The notes under the pieces are model-generated. The model did no database searches, had not been told where the DNA came from, and saw only the letters and a list, made by a program, of their open reading frames with translations. Position numbers and translations under genes: made by a program. A stretch of DNA of 18,708 nucleotides from Pseudomonadota bacterium (GTDB lineage: Bacteria; Pseudomonadota; Gammaproteobacteria; Burkholderiales; Burkholderiaceae_D), in contig JAEWEK010000358.1 of NCBI GenBank assembly GCA_023389425.1, forward strand, positions 1 through 18,708, in the 5' to 3' direction. Shown here piece by piece: positions 6,567 to 14,379 of the stretch. Positions within the stretch are counted from its first letter, which is position 1. Each line of letters opens with the position of its first letter.

Positions 6567-9500
6567 ACCAGCACCCTCTCGATGCCGCCGTCATTGGCGC
6601 GCGCCACGTATTCCGGCATCCAGTCCTCGCCCAGCAGGTGCTTGGCGATTTCGACGACGATGTAATCGGCGTCGGTGCCGGCGTCGTCATTGTAGCGCGA
6701 CAAACCCTGCAGGCACGACGGGCAACTGGTCAGGATCTTCACCTTGCCGTCGAAACCGTCCTCGCGCAGCTTGTCGGCGCCCTTCTCCATCTCCTGCGAC
6801 TTGCGGAACTTGACCTGGGTGGAGATGTCAGGACGCGACACCGCGAAGGTGCCCGACTCGCCGCAGCAGCGGTCGTTCTTTTCGATCTTCACGTTGTCGA
6901 CGGTGGCGACCAGCGCATTGACGGTCTTGACCGAGTCCTGCAGCTTCATCGGATTGTGGCAGGGCTCGTGGTACATGTAGCGGGTGCCGGTCACGCCTTC
7001 GAGCTTGACGCCCTTCTCGAGCAGGTACTCGTGGATGTCCATGATGCGGCAGCCCGGGAAGATCTTCTCGAACTCGTAGGTCGCGAGCTGGTCGTAGCAG
7101 GTGCCGCAGGAAACCAGCACGGTCTTGATGTCGAGGTAGTTCAGCGTGTTGGCCATGCGGTGGAACAGCACGCGGTTATCCGTCATCATCTTGTCGGCCT
7201 TGTCGTACTGGCCGGCACCGCGCTGCGGATATCCGCAGCACAGGTAACCCGGCGGCAGCACGGTCTGCACGCCCACTTCCCACAGCATCGCCTGCGTGGC
7301 CAGGCCCACTTGCGAGAACAGGCGCTCGGAGCCGCAGCCCGGGAAGTAGAACACCGCTTCGGTATCGGCGTTGGTGGTCTTGGGATTGCGAATGATCGGG
7401 ATGACCTTGTCGTCCTCGATGTCCAGCAGCGCGCGCGCCGTCTTCTTGGGCAGGTTGCCCGGCATCTTGCGGTTGACGAAGTGGATCACCTGTTCGCGCA
7501 CGGGCGCCTTGCCGGTGGTCGGCGGCGGCGCCTTTTTCTGCGGAGCGGCCACTTTCTTGAGCACGCTGGCGCCGATGCGCTGGGCCTTGAAGCCCCAGTC
7601 GATCATCGCCTTGCGGGTGGCGTTGATGGTGGTCGGGTCGGTCGCGTTCAGGAAGAACATGGCGGCGCGGTTGGCCGGCTTGAAGCTGCGCTTGTCCATC
7701 TTGCGCAGCAGGTTACGCATGTTCATCGACACGTCGCCGAAATCGATGTTGACCGGGCACGGCGTCACGCACTTGTGGCACACGGTGCAGTGGTCGGACA
7801 CGTCCTCGAACTCTTCCCAGTGGCGGATCGACACGCCGCGCCGGGTTTGCTCCTCGTACAGGAAGGCTTCGATTAGCGCCGAGGTGGCGAGGATCTTGTC
7901 GCGCGGCGAGTACAGCAGGTTCGCGCGCGGCACGTGGGTGGTGCACACCGGCTTGCACTTACCGCAGCGCAGGCAGTCCTTGACGCTGTTGGCGATGGCG
8001 CCGATGTCGCTCTGCTGCATGATCAGCGATTCGTGTCCCATCAGGCCGAAGGACGGCGTGTAGGCGTTGCGCAGGTCGGCGTACGCCGTTTCGCTGTTGA
8101 GCAGCTTGCCCTTGTTGAAGCGTCCTTCCGGGTCGATGCGCAGCTTGTATTCGCGGAAGTCGCGGATCTCGTCGTCGGTGAGGAATTCGAGCTTGGTGAT
8201 GCCGATGCCGTGCTCGCCCGAGATCACGCCGTCCAGCGAGCGCGCCAGTTTCATGATGCGCTCGACGGCCTTGTGCGCGTCCTGCAGCATGGCGTAATCG
8301 TCGGAGTTCACCGGAATGTTGGTGTGGACGTTGCCGTCGCCGGCATGCATGTGCAGGGCGACGAACACGCGCGAACGCAGCACGCGCTTGTGGATCTCGG
8401 TGGCGGCTTCGAGGATAGGCACGAAGGCGGCGCCCGCATACAGCTGGCGCAGCGGCGCGCGCAGTTCCTGCTTCCACGAGATGCGCACGGCATGGTCCTG
8501 CACCACGTCGAACAGCGTGGCCTTGGACTGCTTCTCGATGCGCGCGGCGAAGGCGGCGTCGTGCTGCGCCAGGCCGTAGTGCTCGAGTTGTTCACGTGCC
8601 GCAGCCAGCGGCAGGTCGAGGTTGTCGCGCAGCCAGCGCCAGCGCGCGCCGACGTCCGCCAGCAGCTCGCTGGTTTGCGACGGGCGGTCGCCGAGGATCT
8701 CGCCCGCGTCCACGCCTTCGCTGCCGGTGTCGTCGCTCTTCGCGACCGGCAGCGCGCCGGCCGTGAACCAGGCGTGCAGCTCGTCCAGCAGTTGCAGCTT
8801 GTTCTTGATCGACAGCTCGATGTTGATGCGCTCGATGCCATCGGTGTACTCGCCCATGCGGTTGAGCGGGATCACCACGTCTTCGTTGATCTTGAAGGCA
8901 TTGGTGTGCTTGGCGATGGCGGCGGTGCGAGCGCGGTCGAGCCAGAACTTCTTGCGCGCTTCGGCCGAGACGGCGATGAAGCCCTCGCCCACGCGCGTGT
9001 TCGCCAGGCGCACCACTTCCGATGCTGCCTGCGCCACCGCGTTCTCGTCGTCGCCGACGATGTCGCCGAACAGCGCCATCTTGGGCAGCGTGCCGCGCTT
9101 GGATTTGGTGGCGTAGCCGACCGCGCGCAGGTAGCGTTCGTCGAGGTGTTCGAGACCTGCCAGGCGCAGCGTCTCGAAGCCCGGCTTGCCGCTGGCGGGC
9201 AGGCTGTCGAGGTAGTCCTTGATCTCGACGATCGACGGAATCGCATCGCGCGCCTGGCCGAAGAACTCCAGCGCCACGGTGCGGGTGTGCTTGGGCATCT
9301 TGTGCAGGATCCAGCGCGCGGAGGTGATCAGGCCGTCCGTGCCTTCCTTCTGGATGCCCGGCAGGCCCGCCAGGAACTTGTCGGTGACGTCCTTGCCCAG
9401 ACCTTCCTTGCGGAAGCGGCGGCCTTCGATGCTCAGGGTCTCGGTGCGGAAAGGCGCGTCCTTGACGGCGCCCTTCGGCGTCGGATGCGTCCATTCGAGC

Positions 9501-10573
9501 TTGAAGACCGCTACCGGCGCGTCATGGATCTTGCCGAGGTTGTGGTCGACGCGGGTGACGTCGAGCCAGTCGCCGTTGGGGTCGACCATGCGCCACGAGG
9601 CCAGGTTGTCGAGCGCGGTGCCCCACAACACAGCCTTCTTGCCGCCGGCGTTCATCGCGATGTTCCCGCCGATGCAGGAGGCGTGCGCCGAGGTCGGATC
9701 GACCGCGAACACGAAGCCGGCTTTTTCGGCGGCCTGCGACACGCGCTGGGTGACCACGCCGGCGCCGGTGAAGATGGTCGCGTAATCGCGCTCCACGCCC
9801 GGCAGGCGCGACATCTCGACTTCGCCCAGGTCGATCAGTTTTTCGGTGTTGATGACGGCCGACAGCGGCGTCAAGGGAATGGCGCCGCCGGTGTAGCCGG
9901 TGCCGCCGCCGCGCGGGATGATGGTCAGCCCCAGCTCGATGCAGCCCTTGACCAGGCCAGCCATTTCGTCTTCGGTGTCGGGCATCAGGACCACGAAGGG
10001 GTACTCGACGCGCCAGTCGGTGGCATCGGTCACGTGCGAGGTGCGATGCATGCCGTCGAAACGGATGTTGTGCTTGTCGGTGTAGCGGCCCAGCACCTTC
10101 AAGGCGCGCTTGCGCAGGTCGTAGGTGGCGCGGAACTCGCCGGCGAAGTCGTCGACGGCGCGCCGGGCCGCAGCCAGCAGCTGTTCGACCGCGGCGCTGC
10201 GGGCCGCGGCGGCATCGGCGTCGGCTGCGCCGCCATCGACCAGCAGGCGGCGCTTGTCCACTTCGCCGAGGCGGTGGTGCAAGGCGTCGATCAGCTTCTG
10301 GCGGCGCTTGGGATTGTCGAGCAGGTCGTCCTGCAGGTAGGGATTGCGCCGCACCACCCAGATATCGCCCAGCACCTCGTACAGCATGCGCGCGGAGCGG
10401 CCGGTCTGGCGCGCGCCGCGCAGCTCGTCCAGCAGCTGCCATGAGGGCTCGCCCAGCAGGCGGATCACGATCTCGCGATCGGAAAACGAGGTGTAGTTGT
10501 AGGGGATCTCGCGCAGCCGCGCGGGATGGGCGGTGTCTTCGAGCAGGGCGTGGAGGTTTGCGGGGGCGTTCAT
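6563..10573 (-). CDS. Giant FAD-linked oxidoreductase with 4Fe-4S and CCG domains (DUF3683 type)
   Basis: At about 1336 residues this protein fuses a D-lactate dehydrogenase/GlcD-like flavoprotein to a GlpC/GlcF-like Fe-S subunit. An N-terminal ~150-residue domain (DUF3683-like, REIPYNYTSFSDREIVIRLLG) comes first. Next is a PCMH FAD-binding domain (IPRGGGTGYTGGAIP; DPTSAHASCIGGNIAMNAGG), then an FAD-oxidase C-terminal domain with HMHAGDGNVH near 740. Two 4Fe-4S motifs follow (CLRCGKCKPVC near 865; CTVCHKCVTPCP near 930). Two cysteine-rich CCG domains end it (FPGCGS near 1075 with LCCGYP near 1110; HEPCHN near 1204 with RCCGESG near 1234). It probably oxidises a 2-hydroxy acid and passes electrons through Fe-S centres to the quinone pool; the substrate is unknown. 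I start at MNAPANL (10573); 22 more codons are open upstream but match the family poorly. It is coupled to the HIT gene by an ATGA overlap. Confidence 0.93.
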   Translation of the reverse strand: MNAPANLHALLEDTAHPARLREIPYNYTSFSDREIVIRLLGEPSWQLLDELRGARQTGRSARMLYEVLGDIWVVRRNPYLQDDLLDNPKRRQKLIDALHHRLGEVDKRRLLVDGGAADADAAAARSAAVEQLLAAARRAVDDFAGEFRATYDLRKRALKVLGRYTDKHNIRFDGMHRTSHVTDATDWRVEYPFVVLMPDTEDEMAGLVKGCIELGLTIIPRGGGTGYTGGAIPLTPLSAVINTEKLIDLGEVEMSRLPGVERDYATIFTGAGVVTQRVSQAAEKAGFVFAVDPTSAHASCIGGNIAMNAGGKKAVLWGTALDNLASWRMVDPNGDWLDVTRVDHNLGKIHDAPVAVFKLEWTHPTPKGAVKDAPFRTETLSIEGRRFRKEGLGKDVTDKFLAGLPGIQKEGTDGLITSARWILHKMPKHTRTVALEFFGQARDAIPSIVEIKDYLDSLPASGKPGFETLRLAGLEHLDERYLRAVGYATKSKRGTLPKMALFGDIVGDDENAVAQAASEVVRLANTRVGEGFIAVSAEARKKFWLDRARTAAIAKHTNAFKINEDVVIPLNRMGEYTDGIERINIELSIKNKLQLLDELHAWFTAGALPVAKSDDTGSEGVDAGEILGDRPSQTSELLADVGARWRWLRDNLDLPLAAAREQLEHYGLAQHDAAFAARIEKQSKATLFDVVQDHAVRISWKQELRAPLRQLYAGAAFVPILEAATEIHKRVLRSRVFVALHMHAGDGNVHTNIPVNSDDYAMLQDAHKAVERIMKLARSLDGVISGEHGIGITKLEFLTDDEIRDFREYKLRIDPEGRFNKGKLLNSETAYADLRNAYTPSFGLMGHESLIMQQSDIGAIANSVKDCLRCGKCKPVCTTHVPRANLLYSPRDKILATSALIEAFLYEEQTRRGVSIRHWEEFEDVSDHCTVCHKCVTPCPVNIDFGDVSMNMRNLLRKMDKRSFKPANRAAMFFLNATDPTTINATRKAMIDWGFKAQRIGASVLKKVAAPQKKAPPPTTGKAPVREQVIHFVNRKMPGNLPKKTARALLDIEDDKVIPIIRNPKTTNADTEAVFYFPGCGSERLFSQVGLATQAMLWEVGVQTVLPPGYLCCGYPQRGAGQYDKADKMMTDNRVLFHRMANTLNYLDIKTVLVSCGTCYDQLATYEFEKIFPGCRIMDIHEYLLEKGVKLEGVTGTRYMYHEPCHNPMKLQDSVKTVNALVATVDNVKIEKNDRCCGESGTFAVSRPDISTQVKFRKSQEMEKGADKLREDGFDGKVKILTSCPSCLQGLSRYNDDAGTDADYIVVEIAKHLLGEDWMPEYVARANDGGIERVLV

Positions 10574-10806
10574 GAATGGGAATCGACAGTCGGACAGGCC
10601 CGGTGAGACCATCCATTCTAGCTTATTGCGCTGCACCACGCTGGGGTAAAGTTATTTTTCTGGAAGGGTTGACGCAATAAACGCAACATCATCACGCGTT
10701 TGAGCGAATACCATTTGATGTGAAGGGGTTTATTCGGGCTTTTATCAGGCAGGAAGCCGGCGCCGGCAAACACTCTGTCGCTGCCACCGTCGTTCAAGCT
10801 GGTGGC
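10574..10806. other. Intergenic region between the oxidoreductase and YqaA-type genes
   Basis: This 233-bp gap must hold the promoter of the left-running oxidoreductase. The best minus-strand candidate is TTGCGT, a 17-nt spacer and TAACTT within about 10646-10674, which is weak. A perfect 12-nt palindrome, two GCCGGC units, lies at 10756-10767 but has no T tract. I see no RNA gene or ORF with support. Confidence 0.4.
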
Positions 10807-11298
10807 TTAGGAAAGCAATTGCCCAATCCGATGCCAAACCCCGTCCGGCACGTACAGCAGGACCATCGTCATCGTCATGTAGCGAACGAATTTGCCGATC
10901 GCCATGTAGATCACGCTGGGCCAGAACGGCAGGTGGAGCCAGCCCGCCAGCGTGCACAGCGGATCGCCGATGCCGGGCAGCCAGGACAGCAGCATGGTCT
11001 TCGGCCCGTAGCGTTCGAGCCAGTGGAACCAGCGCGTCTTGCGTTCCTTTGCAAAGGTGGTCTTGGCGCGGTGCCCGAGAAAATAGTCGAAGGCGCCACC
11101 CAGGGTATTGCCCAGCGTCCCCACGAGGATCACCGGCCAGAACATCGCCGGATTCGCTTTCACCACCGCGAACACAGCCGGCTCCGAGCCCAGCGGCAAC
11201 AGGGTCGCGGACACGAAACTGACGATGAAGACGGAGGTGAGGCCGACGGCAGGCGCGGCGAGGATCTTCAGGAGCCACAGGATGGCGGTTTCGATCAT
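10807..11298 (-). CDS. YqaA family (DedA/VTT-like) small inner-membrane protein
   Basis: The 163-residue product is mostly hydrophobic and resembles the YqaA branch of the DedA/SNARE-associated superfamily. These are integral membrane proteins linked to envelope homeostasis or lipid transport; the substrate of this branch is unsettled. Visible features are an N-terminal membrane segment (ETAILWLLKILAAPAVGLTS), a reentrant-like FVSATLLPLGSEPAVFAVV, a glycine-rich VGTLGNTLGGAFDYFLGHRA, then RYGPKTMLLSWLPGIGDPLCTLAGWL and a final helix. The frame stays open far upstream through the antisense of ilvA, but MIETAILWLLK at 11298 is the only sensible start. It is divergent from ilvA; a palindromic ATTATAAT about 37 nt upstream could serve as its -10. 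Confidence 0.85.
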   Translation of the reverse strand: MIETAILWLLKILAAPAVGLTSVFIVSFVSATLLPLGSEPAVFAVVKANPAMFWPVILVGTLGNTLGGAFDYFLGHRAKTTFAKERKTRWFHWLERYGPKTMLLSWLPGIGDPLCTLAGWLHLPFWPSVIYMAIGKFVRYMTMTMVLLYVPDGVWHRIGQLLS

Positions 11299-11334
11299 GG
11301 AAAAGGCATGGACAGGCAGAGGCGCGAGGCGTCC

Positions 11335-11342
11335 ATTATAAT
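11335..11342. promoter_or_regulatory. Palindromic ATTATAAT, possible shared -10 for ilvA and the YqaA-type gene
   Basis: The octamer ATTATAAT is its own reverse complement, so it gives a TATAAT on both strands (plus 11337-11342, minus 11340-11335). A leftward start would leave a ~30-nt leader before the YqaA-type ATG; a rightward start, a ~148-nt leader before ilvA. Neither direction has a good -35 at 16-18 nt. Confidence 0.35.
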
Positions 11343-11371
11343 GATCCAACGCATCAGGCCTCGACACGGTT

Positions 11372-11397
11372 GAGCTGGCTGCAACCCAGACCAGCTC
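11372..11397 (+). other. Strong hairpin in the ilvA leader
   Basis: GAGCTGG (11372-11378) pairs perfectly with CCAGCTC (11391-11397). The stem extends inward by CTG/CAG with one bulged A, leaving a five-base CAACC loop: ten pairs in all. No T tract follows on either strand, so it is not an ordinary terminator. It lies about 100 nt upstream of the ilvA start, within the predicted leader. Confidence 0.5.
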
Positions 11398-11496
11398 TTC
11401 CGCACTGCACGCCTCGGCCAACAGCCAAGCAGGACAGTCTCGCGTCGTCCCCCGCAATCTCCCTGGCATTTGTCCAGCATACCTAGCTTGCCGACC

Positions 11497-13032
11497 ATGA
11501 CTACCGACTACCTCAAGAAAATCCTGACCGCCCGCGTCTACGACGTCGCGCAGGAAACCCCGCTGGACCTCGCCCCCACCCTGTCGCAACGGATGGACAA
11601 CCGCATTTACTTCAAGCGCGAGGACATGCAGAGCGTGTTCAGCTTCAAGCTGCGCGGTGCGTACAACAAGATGGCGAACCTGTCGCCGGAGCAGCTGAAG
11701 CGCGGCGTGATTTGCGCTTCGGCCGGCAACCATGCGCAAGGCGTCGCGCTGTCGGCGGCCAAGCTGGGCTGCCGCGCGCTGATCGTGATGCCGACCACCA
11801 CGCCGCAAGTGAAGGTCGACGCCTGCAAGGCGCGCGGCGGCGCGGCGGTCGAGATCGTCCTGCACGGCGAATCCTACAGCGACGCCTACCACCACGCGCT
11901 GACGCTGGAAAAGGAACAGCGCCTGACCTTCGTGCACCCCTTCGACGATCCGGACGTGATCGCCGGCCAGGGCACGATCGGCATGGAAATCCTGCGCCAG
12001 CACTCGGGCCCGATCCACGCCGTGTTCGTCGCGATCGGCGGCGGCGGGCTGATCGCCGGCATCGGCGCCTACATCAAGGCGGTGCGGCCGGACATCAAGG
12101 TGATCGGCGTGCAGACCGTCGATTCCGACGCGATGGCGAAGAGCCTGAAGGCGGGCGAGCGCGTGATGCTGTCGGACGTGGGCCTGTTCTCGGACGGTAC
12201 CGCGGTCAAGCAGGTCGGCGCCGAGAACTTCCGCCTCGCACAGAAGGTGGTCGACGAGATCGTGATCGTCGACACCGATGCGATCTGCGCCGCGATCCAG
12301 GACGTGTTCCAGGACACGCGCAGCATCCTCGAACCGGCCGGCGCGCTGGCGATCGCGGGCGCCAAGGCTTATGTCGAGCGCTCGCAGATGACGCGCGATC
12401 CGGTCAAGGGCGAGACGCTGGTGGCGGTGGCCTGCGGCGCCAACATGAATTTCGACCGCCTGCGTTTCGTCGCCGAGCGTGCCGAAGTGGGCGAATCGCG
12501 CGAGGCCGTGTTCGCGGTGACGATTCCGGAGCAGCGCGGCAGCTTCAAGCGCTTCTGCGCGCTGATCGGCCCGCGCAACGTCACCGAGTTCAACTATCGC
12601 GTCAGCGACGAGAGCCAGGCGCACGTGTTCGTCGGCATCCAGGTGGGCAGCCGCGACGAGCCGGCCCAGCTGGTGCGCGACTTCGAGGGCAGCGGCTTCG
12701 CCACGCTGGACCTGACGCATGACGAGCTGGCCAAGCTGCACATCCGCCACCTGGTCGGCGGCAAGAGCTCGCTGGCACATGATGAATTGCTGTATCGCTT
12801 CGAGTTCCCGGAGCGGCCGGGCGCGCTGATGCGCTTCCTCGACAGCATGGCGCCGAACTGGAATATTTCGCTGTTCCACTACCGGAACCAGGGCGGCGAC
12901 GTGGGCCGTATTCTGGTGGGCCTGCAAGTGCCGAAGGACGAGATGGACGAGTTCCGCGCCTTCCTGGCGGGCCTCGGCTACCGGCATTGGGACGAGAGCG
13001 AGAACCCGGTGTACAAGCTGTTTCTCGGTTGA
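11497..13032 (+). CDS. ilvA: Threonine ammonia-lyase, biosynthetic (threonine deaminase)
   Basis: IlvA is the PLP enzyme that converts threonine to 2-oxobutanoate and ammonia, the first committed step of isoleucine synthesis. The 511-residue length matches the long biosynthetic form with two ACT-like regulatory domains. In the catalytic domain the PLP lysine is Lys51 in SFKLRGAYNKM, the ASAGNHAQGVA substrate loop follows, and the phosphate-binding GGGGL starts at about residue 181. The regulatory part begins near 330 (VFAVTIPEQRGSFKRFCALIG) and holds a second repeat (LLYRFEFPERPGALMRFLDSM), which in the family binds isoleucine as feedback inhibitor. I chose the ATG at 11497; a TTG nine codons upstream is open but unlikely. 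There is no clear ribosome-binding site. A stable hairpin lies in the leader and a REP-like element follows the stop. Confidence 0.97.
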   Translation: MTTDYLKKILTARVYDVAQETPLDLAPTLSQRMDNRIYFKREDMQSVFSFKLRGAYNKMANLSPEQLKRGVICASAGNHAQGVALSAAKLGCRALIVMPTTTPQVKVDACKARGGAAVEIVLHGESYSDAYHHALTLEKEQRLTFVHPFDDPDVIAGQGTIGMEILRQHSGPIHAVFVAIGGGGLIAGIGAYIKAVRPDIKVIGVQTVDSDAMAKSLKAGERVMLSDVGLFSDGTAVKQVGAENFRLAQKVVDEIVIVDTDAICAAIQDVFQDTRSILEPAGALAIAGAKAYVERSQMTRDPVKGETLVAVACGANMNFDRLRFVAERAEVGESREAVFAVTIPEQRGSFKRFCALIGPRNVTEFNYRVSDESQAHVFVGIQVGSRDEPAQLVRDFEGSGFATLDLTHDELAKLHIRHLVGGKSSLAHDELLYRFEFPERPGALMRFLDSMAPNWNISLFHYRNQGGDVGRILVGLQVPKDEMDEFRAFLAGLGYRHWDESENPVYKLFLG

Positions 13033-13054
13033 TACACCTTAATTTAAAAGAGAA

Positions 13055-13159
13055 CGTCGTTCCCGCGAAAGCGGGAACCCCATTTCAGCAGCATCTTGCC
13101 AACACGTGCGGCACTGGCGGCGCGCGCAAAATGGGGTTCCCGCGTGCGCGGGAACGACG
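13055..13159 (+). repeat. REP/BIME-like paired inverted repeat, copy B
   Basis: Arms at 13055-13083 and 13131-13159 are reverse complements at 27 of 29 positions (core CGTCGTTCCCGCG, ending GGAACCCCAT). They are separated by a 47-nt spacer. It lies between ilvA and queF, its right arm ending 24 nt before the queF start. Its core differs from copies A and C by TTCCC in place of TCCCC. Copies also at 6055-6136 and 16895-16983. Confidence 0.85.
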
Positions 13160-13183
13160 GTAACTATGCTGCACGCTGCAACG

Positions 13184-14017
13184 ATGACGACAAACACCCC
13201 TGACCAATCCCCGCTCGGCAAGAGCGCCGCCTACCGCACCGACTACGCGCCCGAACTGCTGTTCCCGATCCCGCGCCAACAAAAGCGCGACGAGCTCGGC
13301 ATTGCCGGCACCCTGCCCTTCTTCGGCGTCGACATCTGGAACGCCTACGAAATCTCGTGGCTCAACATGCGCGGCAAGCCGCAGGTGGCGATCGCGACGA
13401 TCACGGTGCCGGCGGATTCGCCCAACATCATCGAATCGAAATCCTTCAAGCTCTACCTGAACTCCTTCAACCAGACCCGCGTCGCCAACACCGACGCCTT
13501 GCTGACCCTGCTGCGCGAAGACCTGTCCACCGCGGTCGGCGCGCCGGTGCACATCGCCGTGTCCACGCCCGACACCTTCGACAAGGTCAAGATGGGCGAG
13601 CTGGATGGCCTGCTGCTGGACCGCCTCGACATCGACGTCGACAACTACCACCCCGCGCCGCAACTGCTGGGTGCTAACTTCGACGACGCGATGGTCGAGG
13701 AAACGCTGGTCTCGCACCTGCTCAAGTCGAACTGCCTGGTCACCGGCCAGCCGGACTGGGCCAGCGTGCAAATCCACTACGCCGGCCCGCAGATCGACCA
13801 GGAAGGCTTGCTGCGCTACTTGATCGGCTTCCGCGAGCACAACGAATTCCACGAGCAATGTGTTGAGCGCATCTTCATGGACGTGCTGCGCGCTTGCAAG
13901 CCGACCAAGCTGGCGGTCTACGCCCGCTACACCCGCCGCGGCGGCCTGGACATCAACCCATGGCGCAGCAACTTCAGCGGACCGCCGCCGCGCAATCTGC
14001 GCACGGCACGCCAGTAA
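13184..14017 (+). CDS. queF: QueF, NADPH-dependent 7-cyano-7-deazaguanine reductase
   Basis: QueF reduces the nitrile preQ0 to the amine preQ1 in queuosine tRNA-modification synthesis, a four-electron NADPH reaction. The 277-residue product is the long, two-domain (YqcD-type) form. It shows LGKSAAYRTDYAPELLFPIPR at the start and the QueF motif ESKSFKLYLNSFNQT from residue 84. The covalent-catalysis Cys184 and general acid Asp191 are seen in NCLVTGQPD, and the substrate-binding EFHEQCVERIFMD follows. I chose MTTNTPDQ at 13184 because it puts the conserved LGKS near residue 11, as in other long QueF proteins. An ATG six codons upstream (13166) is the alternative. The frame stays open further up only because it reads through the REP-like repeat (VPACAGTT), which is not real protein. 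No strong ribosome-binding site is visible. Confidence 0.96.
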   Translation: MTTNTPDQSPLGKSAAYRTDYAPELLFPIPRQQKRDELGIAGTLPFFGVDIWNAYEISWLNMRGKPQVAIATITVPADSPNIIESKSFKLYLNSFNQTRVANTDALLTLLREDLSTAVGAPVHIAVSTPDTFDKVKMGELDGLLLDRLDIDVDNYHPAPQLLGANFDDAMVEETLVSHLLKSNCLVTGQPDWASVQIHYAGPQIDQEGLLRYLIGFREHNEFHEQCVERIFMDVLRACKPTKLAVYARYTRRGGLDINPWRSNFSGPPPRNLRTARQ

Positions 14018-14379
14018 GGCGCTTCTGTGGCGCGCCGCACGATGCGGCCGCGTGTTTCTGACTATCCTGTCAAGGTAGGCGCGGGCGCGAAAACAACAGG
14101 CCGGATCCCATCGCTCGCTGACCAAAATTTAAGCAAACCTGTGTAAAACGTGGTCAAATGCTGCCGCTGCTCCGCTTTCGTGCGCGCGTCGCAGTTTTAC
14201 GTTAGGTAAATTGCGCGGACAGCGAAGGCGTGGACCGCGAGGGTCTTGTTCCGTTTTGCCGGTTCCGAAACTCCGGCTGGCCGCTGCGTTGCAGGCCTGT
14301 CGAAATCGAATTACACAGGCGAAAAACCGGCCTATAATTCTGGCTCGCAAGCACCGTTGTGCACCGCACCATCAGCAAT
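14018..14379. other. 362-bp gene-free region upstream of ptsN
   Basis: No ORF here resembles a protein and I see no tRNA. It holds a small hairpin TTTAC-GTTAG-GTAAA (14196-14210), and the nonamer CCTGTGTAA (14137-14145), which recurs inverted as TTACACAGG at 14311-14319. An inverted repeat GCCTGT…ACAGGC (14295-14320) lies just before a TATAAT box at 14333. It is probably the regulatory region of ptsN–hprK. An unrecognised small RNA cannot be excluded. Confidence 0.45.
14333..14338 (+). promoter_or_regulatory. -10 box of the probable ptsN promoter
   Basis: A perfect TATAAT lies 41 nt upstream of the ptsN ATG. At 16 nt upstream is TTACAC, a weak -35 match. The inverted repeat GCCTGT/ACAGGC (14295-14320) covers that -35 region, as an operator would. 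Confidence 0.55.

Noticed and set aside
7934..10444. An 836-codon plus-strand frame opposite the giant oxidoreductase
   Set aside because: Its composition (Val, Arg, Gln, His, Ala, Gly) is that of an antisense shadow, and the minus-strand frame carries FAD and Fe-S motifs throughout.
10756..10767. Perfect 12-nt GCCGGC palindrome as terminator or operator
   Set aside because: No T tract on either strand and no paired site; GC-rich palindromes of this length are expected by chance here.
11341..11373. Possible ilvA leader peptide of ten codons with two Ile codons (MIQRIRPRHG), ending at the leader hairpin
   Set aside because: Its ATG overlaps the TATAAT proposed as the -10, so that promoter would not transcribe it. 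There is no ribosome-binding site, and the hairpin lacks the T tract needed for classical attenuation.
10807..12987. A 726-codon minus-strand frame that includes the YqaA-type gene
   Set aside because: Only the last 163 codons look like protein; the rest is antisense to ilvA. The gene is taken to start at 11298.
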